A stretch of DNA of 64,000 nucleotides from positions 124,001 to 188,000 of the forward strand of contig CAVVDR010000009.1 in assembly GCA_963746955.1 (NCBI GenBank), given 5' to 3'. The notes under the pieces are model-generated. The model had not been told where the DNA came from and ran no database searches. It worked only from the letters and a program-made list of their open reading frames with translations. Position numbers and translations under genes: made by a program. Every line of letters starts with the position of its first letter. The first letter of the stretch is position 1. Positions 25,632 through 33,825 of this stretch are shown here, piece by piece. Source of the DNA: DASQBT01 sp963746955 (GTDB lineage: Bacteria; Pseudomonadota; Gammaproteobacteria; Burkholderiales; Thiobacillaceae).

Positions 25632-25780
25632 AGTTCCGCATCCGGGCACCGCGCAATCCGCTGGTGGCGCTGGTCAAGCAGCGCAAGGCAGGCAGCCACG
25701 TGCCGAATGCCAAGGCGCAGCGGCTGCGCGACAAACAAAGGTTGCGCAAGACCGTTAAGAAGCCTGACGACTGGGCCTGA
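25628..25780 (+). CDS. Small basic protein of unknown function, coupled to rnfE
   Basis: A 50-residue open frame starts at an ATG overlapping the rnfE stop and ends exactly one base before nth. It is very rich in Lys and Arg (MKFRIRAPRNPLVALVKQRK, then KAQRLRDKQRLRKTVKKPDD) with no cysteine or membrane segment. The exact fit between two genes, with ATGA coupling, supports real translation. The charge suggests RNA or acidic-partner binding, but I do not recognise a function. It is easily missed because longer frames cover it. Confidence 0.72.
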   Translation: MKFRIRAPRNPLVALVKQRKAGSHVPNAKAQRLRDKQRLRKTVKKPDDWA

Positions 25781-26416
25781 ATGAACGCGAACAAGCGCGC
25801 CGAGATCTTCCGCCGCCTCCAGTCCGCCAATCCCAATCCGGAAACCGAGCTCGAATATTCCACTCCGTTCGAACTCCTGGTGGCCGTGGTGCTGTCGGCG
25901 CAGGCCACCGACAAGGGGGTCAACGTCGCCACCCGCAAGCTGTTTGCCAAAGCCAATACGCCGGAAACCATCCTTGCCCTCGGCGAGGCCGGGCTCAAGG
26001 ACTACATCAGGACCATCGGCTTGTATCAGGGCAAGGCCAAACACATTATCCAGACCTGCCGGATGCTGATCGAACAGCACCATGGCCAGGTTCCATCGAA
26101 CCGGGAAGAACTGGAGAAGCTTCCAGGCGTGGGGCGCAAGACCGCCAACGTCATCCTCAACGTGGCGTTCGGCCAGCCCACCATGGCGGTTGACACCCAC
26201 ATCTTCAGGGTGGCCAACCGTACCGGTATTGCGCCGGGCAAGACGCCGCTTGAGGTGGAGAAGAAACTGCTGCGCCAGGTGCCAGGGGAATTCATGCAGC
26301 ACGCGCACCACTGGCTGATCCTCCATGGCCGCTACATCTGCCAGGCGCGTAAGCCCCAGTGCTTTCGCTGTCCTATCATCGAGTTGTGCGATTACAAGGC
26401 CAAGGAACTGGGTTGA
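25781..26416 (+). CDS. nth: Endonuclease III
   Basis: This 211-residue DNA glycosylase/AP lyase removes oxidised pyrimidines. The helix-hairpin-helix LPGVGRKTANVILNVAFG holds the catalytic Lys, and the catalytic Asp is in VDTHIFRVANRTG. The 4Fe-4S cluster motif at the C terminus is complete, with cysteines in ICQARKPQCFRCPIIELCDY (C-x6-C-x2-C-x5-C). It sits directly behind the rnf cluster, an order also common in gammaproteobacteria, and overlaps the DUF1841 gene by one base. Confidence 0.97.
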   Translation: MNANKRAEIFRRLQSANPNPETELEYSTPFELLVAVVLSAQATDKGVNVATRKLFAKANTPETILALGEAGLKDYIRTIGLYQGKAKHIIQTCRMLIEQHHGQVPSNREELEKLPGVGRKTANVILNVAFGQPTMAVDTHIFRVANRTGIAPGKTPLEVEKKLLRQVPGEFMQHAHHWLILHGRYICQARKPQCFRCPIIELCDYKAKELG

Positions 26417-26853
26417 TGTTCAATCCCACCCGCGACCAGGCCCGCCGGTTCTTCTTCGACACTTGGGCCAAATACCAGGCACGGCAAGCTCTCGAAGGAG
26501 CAGAGAGCGTGGCCCTGGAAATAATCCTGGCGCACCCGGAATATCATGGTCTGCTCGGGCGGCCGGAACGCTATCAGGATCAGGACTATCCCCCAGAGTT
26601 TGGCGAAACCAATCCCTTCCTGCACCTCTCGATGCATCTTACGATCGCCGAACAGGCGTCGATCGACCAGCCGTCAGGCATACGCGAGCGCTATGAGCAA
26701 TTGCTCAAGCTCCACGGCAATGTCATGAACGCCCAGCATGACATCATGGATTGTCTCGCGGAAATGATCTGGCAGGCCCAGCGCCAGGGAAGGGAATACA
26801 GCTCGGCCGTCTATTTCAACTGCCTGGACGCGAAGCTGGGGAAGCAACGCTAG
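26416..26853 (+). CDS. DUF1841 family protein
   Basis: This 145-residue protein starts at the ATG at 26416, sharing one base with nth. MFNPTRDQARRFFFDTWAKY is the family opening, and NPFLHLSMHLTIAEQASIDQ with HDIMDCLAEMIWQAQR follows. The His-rich HLSMHL segment could bind metal, but nothing is proven. It has no signal peptide, so it is cytoplasmic. The family is restricted largely to proteobacteria and has no assigned function. It is probably the last gene of the rnf-nth transcript. Confidence 0.88.
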   Translation: MFNPTRDQARRFFFDTWAKYQARQALEGAESVALEIILAHPEYHGLLGRPERYQDQDYPPEFGETNPFLHLSMHLTIAEQASIDQPSGIRERYEQLLKLHGNVMNAQHDIMDCLAEMIWQAQRQGREYSSAVYFNCLDAKLGKQR

Positions 26854-27008
26854 CCGTCCCGAAGTTTCGCTATTGAGCGCGGGCGCAACATGCAGGAGTC
26901 GGCGGCGAATCAGGGCCCGGTTCATTGACACTCGCCAGCCCGGGCCTGGATGCCTAGGCCTGTGTGCGTCGCCGCAGAGCCAGTTGGGTTTGCCCTGTCA
27001 CAACACAA

Positions 27009-27029
27009 ACGGCCGGTTACCCGGCCGTT
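27009..27029. terminator. Hairpin terminator between DUF1841 and cytochrome genes
   Basis: ACGGCCGG and CCGGCCGT form an 8-base stem around a short loop between convergent genes. The T tract on either side is weak (TTCTTGT on the plus strand), so it may act in both directions or only partly. Confidence 0.55.
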
Positions 27030-27049
27030 CTTGTCTGATTGCTTGGCGT

Positions 27050-27373
27050 TCAGTACTTGGTTGTGAGGCCTTTGCGGCTGCCAAAATATTCCGCCAGATC
27101 AGCCATGTCCGCCTCGCTCAGGCTGGCCGCCTGACCGTTCATGATGGCATTCTTGCGCTTGCCGGACTTGTAGGCTTTCAGGGCCTGAAAGAGATAATCA
27201 GGATGCTGGCCCGCAAGCTTGGGAAACATGGATGAGGTGCTGTTGCCATCTGGGCCGTGACAGGCTGCACAGGTGGTGGATTTGGCCTTGCCCGCTTCGG
27301 CATTACCATCAGCGAAGGCAGGTGCGGCTGCGAGCGCGACTGCGAACACGGCGATTTTCATTTTGGAATTCAT
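27050..27373 (-). CDS. Small periplasmic c-type cytochrome
   Basis: This 107-residue monohaem class I cytochrome has a signal peptide (MKIAVFAVALAAAPAFADG) and haem motif CAACHGPDGNS. PKLAGQHPDYLFQALKAYKS is typical of the cytochrome c4/c5-like group, and Met in AIMNGQAASLSEADMADLA is a candidate axial ligand. The start follows GGAGGAG. It is 20 bases after a paralogous cytochrome, so the two form an operon. They could carry electrons from sulfur oxidation to a terminal oxidase, but the partner is not seen. Confidence 0.9.
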   Translation of the reverse strand: MNSKMKIAVFAVALAAAPAFADGNAEAGKAKSTTCAACHGPDGNSTSSMFPKLAGQHPDYLFQALKAYKSGKRKNAIMNGQAASLSEADMADLAEYFGSRKGLTTKY

Positions 27374-27393
27374 GCTCTCCTCCGCTCTTAATT

Positions 27394-27735
27394 TTAATTG
27401 GCAGGGCCACTGTAGGACGAGGCATAGTAGGCTGCCAAGTCTTCCATGTCCTGGTCGCTCAGGCCGCTGGCGATGGCCCGCATGGTCGGGAAGCTGCGAT
27501 CGCCGGATTTGTATTCCTTGAGCGCCGCGACGATGTAGTCCGCGTGCTGACCGCCCAATTTGGGCACGCTGTAAGTAGTGGGATAAGCGGTTCGCCAACC
27601 CGGAATACCGTGGCAGCCTTCACACATGGCGTTCTTCTCCCTCCCTGCAACCGGATCGCCCGCGGAAAAAGCCGATGAGGCAAACAGCGTGCTCAACAAA
27701 GCAGCGCACACAAATAGGGGTTGTGCGAGTTTCAT
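27394..27735 (-). CDS. Small periplasmic c-type cytochrome, paralog
   Basis: This 113-residue cytochrome has signal peptide MKLAQPLFVCAALLSTLFAS, ending near AFSAGDP, and haem motif CEGCHGIPGWR. KLGGQHADYIVAALKEYKSG matches the next gene, and the possible Met ligand is in FPTMRAIASGLSDQDM. I chose the ATG at 27735 with GAGAGGAAC upstream rather than the upstream ATG. Together the two products resemble the halves of a dihaem cytochrome c4, but as separate chains. Confidence 0.9.
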   Translation of the reverse strand: MKLAQPLFVCAALLSTLFASSAFSAGDPVAGREKNAMCEGCHGIPGWRTAYPTTYSVPKLGGQHADYIVAALKEYKSGDRSFPTMRAIASGLSDQDMEDLAAYYASSYSGPAN

Positions 27736-27870
27736 GTTCCTCTCTCTTTGGTTGGTCATGCGTCTTGGTTGCTCGACTGGCAACCTTAGTGCTGACGCAT
27801 TTTATTCCCCTTTACCCGCCAGCCGCAACATGGAATATCTGCAAGCGCACTCGTCGGTTAAAATTCGCCT

Positions 27871-29682
27871 ATGAGTACGGCCAAGAAATTCACTTTTGAT
27901 GCCGCAGCCTGCCCTTTGTGGCTGTACAAGCTGCTGCCGTTTTTGCGTTGGTGGCCTTTGGTTGACAAGACCTCGCTCAAGGCCGACGGCGTGGCCGGCC
28001 TAACCGGCGCCATTATCGTGCTGCCCCAGGCGGTCGCCTTTGCCACCATTGCCGGCCTGCCGCCTCAATACGGCCTCTATGCCGCCATGGTCCCCGCCAT
28101 CATTGCCGCTCTGTTCGGCTCCAGTTGGCACCTGGTTTCCGGCCCAACCACGGCGATTTCCATTGTGGTGTTTGCAGCAGCCAGTCCTCTGGCAGAACCG
28201 GGCACCCCCCAGTTCATCGGCCTGGTACTGACCCTGACTTTTCTGACCGGCGTCTTTCAACTGGCCATGGGTCTCGCCCGGCTCGGCGCCCTGGTCAATT
28301 TCATCTCCCACACGGTCATCATCGGCTTCACTGCCGGTGCCGCCATCCTGATTGCCAGCAGCCAGATCAAGAACTTTTTCGGCCTTGACATCCCGCGCGG
28401 CGCCCATTTTCATCAGGTGATGATCCACTTCTTCGGCCACCTTTTCGACATTCGTCCCAACGTCATGGCGGTGGCCTTGGTGACGCTGGTAAGCGGCATT
28501 CTCGCTAAGAAATACCTGTCCAAGCTGCCCTATATGATAGTGGCCATGGTGGTCGGCAGCCTGGTCGCCTATATGCTCAACCATCAATACGGCGCACACA
28601 TCAGTACCGTAGGACCGCTGCCTGCGAGCCTGCCCGCCCTGTCCCTGCCTGACTTCTCCGCGAATGCGCTCAAGCACTCCGTCTTCAGTGCGATGATCAT
28701 CACCATCCTGGCTCTGACTGAAGCGGTTGCAATCGCCCGCTCCGTGGCCATCAAATCGGGCCAGGCCATAGACAGCAACCAGGAATTCGTCGGCCAGGGT
28801 CTGTCGAATATTTTCGGCAGCTTCTTTTCAAGCTATGCGGCCAGCGGGTCCTTCAACCGCAGCGGGGTCAACTACGCGGCAGGCGCCAGATCACCCCTGG
28901 CCTCGGTCTTCTCCGCCATTTTCCTGGCGGTGATCGTGCTGGTGGTCGCCCCTTTGGCGGCCTATCTTCCCATTCCGGCCATGGCCGGCATCCTGTTCCT
29001 TGTTGCCTGGGGACTCATTGACTTCCACCATATTGCCGAAGTTCTCCAACGTCACCGCAAGGAATCCGTCGTCCTCGCGGTCACCTTCATTGGCACTTTG
29101 GTGGACCTGGAAAAGGGCATCTTCTTCGGCATCATCGTCTCGCTCATCTTCTATTTGTACCGCACCTCGCGCCCCAGCATTCGACACATGGTTCCTATTG
29201 CAGTCGAGAAGTTCAACCCCAATCGAAAATTCATCGATGCGGACCAGGCCAACCCCGGCTGCCCGCAAATGGAGATGCTGCGAATGGAAGGGTCGATCTT
29301 CTTCGGCGCGGTGGACCACGTGCAGCAGACCCTGAAAGCCATCGATGAACGGGATCCGCGCAAGAAGCATCTCATGCTGTTTTCCCGCGCGGTGAATTTT
29401 ATCGACCTCGCCGGTGCCGAAATGCTCGCCGGCGAAGCCAAGCGCCGGCAGAAACTGGGGGGTGGACTCTACTTGGTGGGCGTGCAGCCGGGGTTTGCCA
29501 CCATGCTGGCAGCTGGCGGTCAAGGTGATCATGTGGGGCAGGAGAACATCTTTGCGGGCAAGGGCATAGCGATAAGCACCGTGTATCCCAGACTGGACAG
29601 CGAAGTCTGCCGGAAGTGCAGCGCGCGCATCTTCCAGGAATGTGATGTGAAACTGCCCAACGGCGAGGCAAGGCTTGGCTAG
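27871..29682 (+). CDS. SulP family anion transporter with STAS domain
   Basis: This 603-residue protein has the SulP architecture. An N-terminal cytoplasmic lead is followed by about 12 to 14 membrane helices, with DGVAGLTGAIIVLPQAVAFATI and the PPQYGLYAAMVPAIIAALFGSS block of the transport core. FGSFFSSYAASGSFNRSGVN is the second core signature. A STAS domain occupies about residues 455-560 (MEGSIFFGAVDHVQQTLKAI). The C terminus holds CRKCSARIFQEC, an unusual three-cysteine tail that might bind metal. SulP proteins carry sulfate or bicarbonate. In a sulfur oxidiser, sulfate export or bicarbonate uptake are both possible. Direction and substrate cannot be read from sequence. Confidence 0.9.
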   Translation: MSTAKKFTFDAAACPLWLYKLLPFLRWWPLVDKTSLKADGVAGLTGAIIVLPQAVAFATIAGLPPQYGLYAAMVPAIIAALFGSSWHLVSGPTTAISIVVFAAASPLAEPGTPQFIGLVLTLTFLTGVFQLAMGLARLGALVNFISHTVIIGFTAGAAILIASSQIKNFFGLDIPRGAHFHQVMIHFFGHLFDIRPNVMAVALVTLVSGILAKKYLSKLPYMIVAMVVGSLVAYMLNHQYGAHISTVGPLPASLPALSLPDFSANALKHSVFSAMIITILALTEAVAIARSVAIKSGQAIDSNQEFVGQGLSNIFGSFFSSYAASGSFNRSGVNYAAGARSPLASVFSAIFLAVIVLVVAPLAAYLPIPAMAGILFLVAWGLIDFHHIAEVLQRHRKESVVLAVTFIGTLVDLEKGIFFGIIVSLIFYLYRTSRPSIRHMVPIAVEKFNPNRKFIDADQANPGCPQMEMLRMEGSIFFGAVDHVQQTLKAIDERDPRKKHLMLFSRAVNFIDLAGAEMLAGEAKRRQKLGGGLYLVGVQPGFATMLAAGGQGDHVGQENIFAGKGIAISTVYPRLDSEVCRKCSARIFQECDVKLPNGEARLG

Positions 29683-30220
29683 GCGCCTGACCCGCATCAC
29701 CACCCGTACCGGTGACGACGGCACCACAGGTCTGGCAGGCAACATTCGGATCAGCAAGGACGCGCCCCGTATCGCAGCAATGGGCGAAATAGACGAGCTC
29801 AACAGTCAAATCGGCCTGCTGCTCACCGAGTCTTTGCCGGAACCGGTGGCCAAATTGCTTACCCGCATTCAGCACGACTTGTTCGACCTGGGAGCGGAAT
29901 TGGCCATGCCCGAACACGCGGGCGTCACCGAAGCCAGGCTGGCCCTGCTGGACGAAGCCGTCGCACACTACAACGCCAGCCTGCCGCCGCTCAAGGAATT
30001 CATCCTGCCCGGCGGTAGCCACGCCGCTGCCCTTTGCCACACTTGCCGCGCCGTGTGCCGCCGGGCTGAACGCTGCATGGTCAGCCTCGCCGGAACCGAA
30101 TGCCGCTCCACCCTGCTGGTTCCCTACCTCAACCGCCTGTCTGATCTGCTGTTCATTCTGGCGCGCGTGCTCAATCGCGAAGCCGGCATGGACGAGCCGT
30201 ACTGGAACCCGGGGAGCTGA
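29675..30220 (+). CDS. Cob(I)alamin adenosyltransferase, PduO type
   Basis: This 181-residue enzyme transfers the adenosyl group of ATP to cob(I)alamin, making coenzyme B12. TRTGDDGTTGLAGNIRISKD carries the ATP-binding N-terminal motif, and ICRAVCRRAERCMVSL-like residues (here CHTCRAVCRRAERCM) hold the conserved Arg positions. Its start is a TTG at 29675, overlapping the SulP gene by 8 bases, because MARRLTRITTRTGD aligns with family starts. A B12-dependent ribonucleotide reductase in this window would use the product. Confidence 0.92.
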   Translation: MARRLTRITTRTGDDGTTGLAGNIRISKDAPRIAAMGEIDELNSQIGLLLTESLPEPVAKLLTRIQHDLFDLGAELAMPEHAGVTEARLALLDEAVAHYNASLPPLKEFILPGGSHAAALCHTCRAVCRRAERCMVSLAGTECRSTLLVPYLNRLSDLLFILARVLNREAGMDEPYWNPGS

Positions 30221-30295
30221 TATCGCGGCCCAATTGGTGTGCCGTTGATTCAGTTGTGGAAGCATCTGGGGTGATTTAGGCACCTCACTCTACTT

Positions 30296-30335
30296 CCCCG
30301 CAACCCCCAACCCCTCTCCCCACACGCCGTGCCAG
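30296..30335. repeat. Degenerate CTCTCCC repeat fragment
   Basis: The sequence CCCCGCAACCCCCAACCCC followed by TCTCCCCAC resembles one arm of the palindromic element at 12617-12719. It lacks the matching right arm, so it is a remnant. It lies between the convergent adenosyltransferase and cysG genes. Confidence 0.5.
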
Positions 30336-30341
30336 TGCGCT

Positions 30342-31751
30342 TCAGGTATCTACCGCCTGCTCATCCTCGCTGACAAACCACTTCAGCTTGTCGTGCAGGC
30401 TGACCACACTGCCGACGATGATCAAGGTGGGCGCCTTGAGATGGGCTTCAACCGCCAGCATCGGCAGCGTGTCCAGGGTTCCGATGAGAACCCGTTGATG
30501 TGGCGTGGTGCCCTGCTGCACAATGGCGGCGGGCGTGGTGCCGAGCAGGCCGTGTTTCGTCAGCTCGCGTGACAGAACGGGCAGACCCTGCAGCCCCATG
30601 TAGATGACAATGGTCTGGTTGGGCTTCGCGATCGAATCAAAATCCAGATTGATGGAATCGTCCTTCAGGTGCCCGGTGACGAACACAACGGACTGAGCAT
30701 GGTCGCGGTGGGTCAGCGGAATGCCGGCATAGGACGCGACCCCCGCCGCTGCAGTGATCCCGGGCACCACCTGGAACGGGACGCCGTGCTCGGCCAGAGT
30801 TTCGATTTCCTCGCCACCGCGGCCGAAGATGAAGGGATCGCCGCCTTTGAGCCGCAACACGCGCTTGCCTTCCTTGGCCAGCCTGACCAGCAGCAGGTTG
30901 ATGTCTTCCTGCGGCAGAGCATGATCGGCGCGCTTTTTGCCGACGTAGATGCGTTCCGCATCGCGGCGGCACATGTCGAGGATTTCCTTGGTCACCAGGT
31001 TGTCATGAACGACCACGTCGGCCTGCTGCATCAGGCGCAGGGCGCGAAAAGTCAATAGGTCCGGGTTCCCCGGCCCGGCGCCGACCAGATAGACCTCACC
31101 GCTGGGCGCGCTGTCGATCTCTTTGTCCAGGATCGACTGGAGGACTTGCTCCGCTTCCTCTTCCTTGCCGGCAAACACCAGTTCAGCGACCGGGCCCTGC
31201 AGGACTTTTTCCCAAAAAATGCGCCGCTGTGGTGGAAAGGAGAACTTGGCCTTGACCCGCTCGCGGAAATCTTCCGCCAGATGAGCGAGCTTGCCGTAGC
31301 CGTTAGGAATCAAGGTCTCCAGCCGGGCGCGCAGCAGTCGGGCCAGCACCGGCGACGCGCCACCGGTGCCTACTGCCACGATCATCGGCGAGCGGTCCAG
31401 AATGGCCGGCAGGACAAAGCTGCACAGGGCTGGCTTGTCCACGACATTGACCGGCAACTGGCGCGTCTTGGCGGCGGAGTGCACCTGCTTGTCGATGACA
31501 TCATCCTCGGCGGCGCTGATGACCAGCGCCACTTCGTCCAGCAGTTCCGCGCTGAATGTCAGGCGCCTGTGGGTGATGCGGTCCCGCTCCTTCAGCTCGT
31601 TGAATGCCGGGACCAGCTCGCCTGGGTGCGCCACGGTCACCCAGGCGCCGCATTGCAGCAGCAGGGCGCATTTGCGTGCCGCGGTTTCGCCGCCCCCAAC
31701 CAACAGGCAGGTCTTGCCGCGAAGGTCCATGAAGATGGGCAGGAAGTTCAA
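30342..31751 (-). CDS. cysG: Siroheme synthase CysG (fused dehydrogenase/ferrochelatase and methyltransferase)
   Basis: This 469-residue multifunctional enzyme turns uroporphyrinogen III into siroheme. Residues 1-205 are the precorrin-2 dehydrogenase/ferrochelatase part (LLVGGGETAARKCALLLQCG, then NVVDKPALCSFVLPAI and VGTGGASPVLARLLR). Residues 220-465 are the SAM-dependent uroporphyrinogen methyltransferase (VYLVGAGPGNPDLLTFRALR, then RLKGGDPFIFGRGGEEIE and VPGITAAAGVASYAGIPLTH). The likely start is TTG at 31751, where NFLPIFMDLRGK aligns with CysG; MDLRGK at 31730 is possible. It follows the dsr genes on the same strand and would supply the siroheme of DsrAB. Confidence 0.95.
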   Translation of the reverse strand: MNFLPIFMDLRGKTCLLVGGGETAARKCALLLQCGAWVTVAHPGELVPAFNELKERDRITHRRLTFSAELLDEVALVISAAEDDVIDKQVHSAAKTRQLPVNVVDKPALCSFVLPAILDRSPMIVAVGTGGASPVLARLLRARLETLIPNGYGKLAHLAEDFRERVKAKFSFPPQRRIFWEKVLQGPVAELVFAGKEEEAEQVLQSILDKEIDSAPSGEVYLVGAGPGNPDLLTFRALRLMQQADVVVHDNLVTKEILDMCRRDAERIYVGKKRADHALPQEDINLLLVRLAKEGKRVLRLKGGDPFIFGRGGEEIETLAEHGVPFQVVPGITAAAGVASYAGIPLTHRDHAQSVVFVTGHLKDDSINLDFDSIAKPNQTIVIYMGLQGLPVLSRELTKHGLLGTTPAAIVQQGTTPHQRVLIGTLDTLPMLAVEAHLKAPTLIIVGSVVSLHDKLKWFVSEDEQAVDT

Positions 31752-31929
31752 GAGCCTAGGTAATCCCCGTTTCAGAGCGTCCGACAGCGTTGCGAGTCCA
31801 GCTCATTGCACGTTCGTTTCAGAGGTAAGTTCTAAACTGCCGAGCTTCGTTCGCAATGCTGTCACGACGCCAAGAGCCGCGGCGATCCACTCCGCGCTGT
31901 CCTCATGATGCTGGCCAAGAGCCGTTCGC

Positions 31930-32307
31930 CTAACCGCAGCCGCCACGCCCGCCAGAGCTTGAACCACAGCCGCCGCTGCCACAACCGCCGGAGCCGCAGC
32001 CGCCGCCACCCGTGGGCTCGAACTGATTAGGATTGATGAAGATGAACGAAGGCTCACCGTTGATCTGGTCGAAATCCAGGGTCACACCATTGAGCAGGGG
32101 GCCGTTGGCTTCGCTGATCAGCAGGCTGATGCCTTCGGAGCTTAGCTGCAAATCATTGTCCCGAAGTTCGTCAAAGCCCATGGCGTATTCCACCGAGCCA
32201 TCAGCACCCAGGCGCGCGCCGATGCGCAGGGACATGCCGTCCAGATCTTTGGCCCCGGCGGCGTAATCCAGAATCTGTTTGGCGGCATTCGGGGTAACCG
32301 TCACCAT
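31930..32307 (-). CDS. dsrR: DsrR, A-type iron-sulfur carrier-like protein with Cys-Gly tail
   Basis: This 125-residue protein has the A-type carrier (IscA) fold. MVTVTPNAAKQILDYAAG and the DGMSLRIGARLGADGSVEYA segment match DsrR, and FIFINPNQFEPT matches the region before the usual CGCG end. The globular part has no cysteine at all, as known for DsrR of Allochromatium vinosum. Unusually, the C terminus is a Gly/Ser/Cys tail with repeated GGCGS units holding four cysteines. DsrR affects dsr expression after transcription in the known system. Here the tail could bind metal or a cluster, which is inference. It lies between dsrN and cysG on the same strand. Confidence 0.87.
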   Translation of the reverse strand: MVTVTPNAAKQILDYAAGAKDLDGMSLRIGARLGADGSVEYAMGFDELRDNDLQLSSEGISLLISEANGPLLNGVTLDFDQINGEPSFIFINPNQFEPTGGGGCGSGGCGSGGCGSSSGGRGGCG

Positions 32308-32325
32308 CGTATTTCCTTTCAGGGT

Positions 32326-33723
32326 TCAAGCCGCGTGCTGGCGGCGGTTTGGTTGCGATGACGCATGGCGCGCCACCAGGGAGAGAAATCGTTGCACCCA
32401 ACTGAAGTTCCGGGCGGAGCGCAAATGCGTATAGGAGGCCAACAAGTTCTTACGCACGATGCCATCACGCCGGCCATCGATGCCATGGCCGCGTTTGACT
32501 TCATAAGCGTACATGAGGTCAGCGGGCAGGTTGTCAAGGCTGGAATAGTGAAATTCATGAGCGGCAATGTCGTCCACCGGATTTTCCTGCCAGGGTCCGC
32601 TGCCGGTTTCCTTGAGCCGCACATAGCCGCGGCCCATGGGCTTCTCGTGCATGTGGATGTCGCCCGGAATCGCGCCGACCATCTGGTAGGGGCGGTCCTT
32701 CCACTGCATGCTGCGCGCCAGATACATCAAGCCGCCGCACTCCGCGTAAACCGGCAGGCCGGCGTCGATGGCCTGATGAATTTCCTGGCGCAACTGAACA
32801 TTGGCCTCGAGTTCGCGCATGAACATTTCGGGGAACCCCCCACCTATCACCAGTCCGTCCAGACGATCGGGCAAGTGGGCGTCCTGCAAGGTATCGATGG
32901 TCACAGTCTCGGCACCCCCTGCTTTGAGCGCATCCAGGTCATCGGCGTAATAGAAGCCGAAAGCCCGGTCCCGGGCCACACCTATTCGATAGCGCGGTGG
33001 ACTGGCAGTTTGTGCCGGCGCGGGAATGGCAATTGCCTGACCGGATTCGGTGCAGGCCAGCAACTGGTCCAGATCAACCTGGCTGTTGATGGCGGCCGCG
33101 ATGGCCGCGATCTGGACCCGAGCTTCGCCCGATTCATTGCTCGGCATGAGTCCCAGATGACGTTCCTCGATATTCATCGCGGCATCGTGCTGCACCGCGC
33201 CCAGCACCGGAATATCGGTGTATTCGGCGACCACCGCGCGCAGCTTGCTCTCATGCCGCTCCCCGCCGACTTGATTGAGGATCACCCCGGCGATGCGGAT
33301 ATCCTTGTCGAAGGCCTGATAACCCAGCAGCAGGGGCGCCACGCCGCGAATCGTGCCTCGTGTATCGAGCACCAACACCACCGGAATATTGAGCAACTTG
33401 GCGAGCGCAGCGTTGCTGTTGCTGCCATCCAGATGCAGGCCGTCGTAAAGGCCCTTGTTGCCCTCGACCAGCGCGACATCGGCATCGCGTGCATGCAGTT
33501 CGAAGCTGTCGTGGATCTCCCCATGGCCCATCAGATAGAAATCCAGGTTGCGGCAGGCGCGGCCGCTGGCGCGCGTAAGCCACATTGGATCGATGTAGTC
33601 CGGGCCTTTCTTGAATGGCTGGACGGCCAGCCCCCGCGCGCGCAGGGCAGCACACAGGCCGATCGACAAGGTGGTCTTGCCGGAGGACTTGTGCGCCGCG
33701 GAAACCATGAAGCGCGCAGTCAT
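32326..33723 (-). CDS. dsrN: DsrN, siroheme amidase (CobB/CbiA-like)
   Basis: DsrN is homologous to cobyrinate a,c-diamide synthase and is thought to amidate siroheme for DsrAB. The 465-residue protein has an N-terminal P-loop domain (SAAHKSSGKTTLSIGLCAAL, with GPDYIDPMWLTRASGR) and a C-terminal glutaminase domain. In that domain DGLVIGGGFPEMFMRELEAN precedes the nucleophile in LPVYAECGGLMYLARSMQW, and the His lies in AHEFHYSSL. Position in the dsr operon, after dsrP, makes DsrN more likely than a cobalamin CbiA. No other cob genes are adjacent. Confidence 0.93.
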   Translation of the reverse strand: MTARFMVSAAHKSSGKTTLSIGLCAALRARGLAVQPFKKGPDYIDPMWLTRASGRACRNLDFYLMGHGEIHDSFELHARDADVALVEGNKGLYDGLHLDGSNSNAALAKLLNIPVVLVLDTRGTIRGVAPLLLGYQAFDKDIRIAGVILNQVGGERHESKLRAVVAEYTDIPVLGAVQHDAAMNIEERHLGLMPSNESGEARVQIAAIAAAINSQVDLDQLLACTESGQAIAIPAPAQTASPPRYRIGVARDRAFGFYYADDLDALKAGGAETVTIDTLQDAHLPDRLDGLVIGGGFPEMFMRELEANVQLRQEIHQAIDAGLPVYAECGGLMYLARSMQWKDRPYQMVGAIPGDIHMHEKPMGRGYVRLKETGSGPWQENPVDDIAAHEFHYSSLDNLPADLMYAYEVKRGHGIDGRRDGIVRKNLLASYTHLRSARNFSWVQRFLSLVARHASSQPNRRQHAA

Positions 33724-33741
33724 TTATCGCCGCCCCTGAGG

Positions 33742-33770
33742 CAACAAGGGCGCGTTGCCGCGCCCTGTTG
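33742..33770 (-). other. Intercistronic hairpin between dsrP and dsrN
   Basis: On the coding strand, CAACAGGGCGCG pairs with CGCGCCCTTGTTG around a GCAA tetraloop, with one bulged base. No T tract follows, so it is probably a processing or stability element, not a full terminator. It is in the 102-base gap between the two genes. Confidence 0.6.
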
Positions 33771-33825
33771 TGAAGAGAGTCGGGCAACGAACGCCCTGCT
33801 CCGTTGAGTCATAGAATGTTACCGA

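Noticed and set aside
29675..30220. A cobalamin riboswitch near the adenosyltransferase or ribonucleotide reductase genes
   Set aside because: I found no convincing B12-box in the short upstream gaps; the adenosyltransferase gene overlaps the SulP gene.
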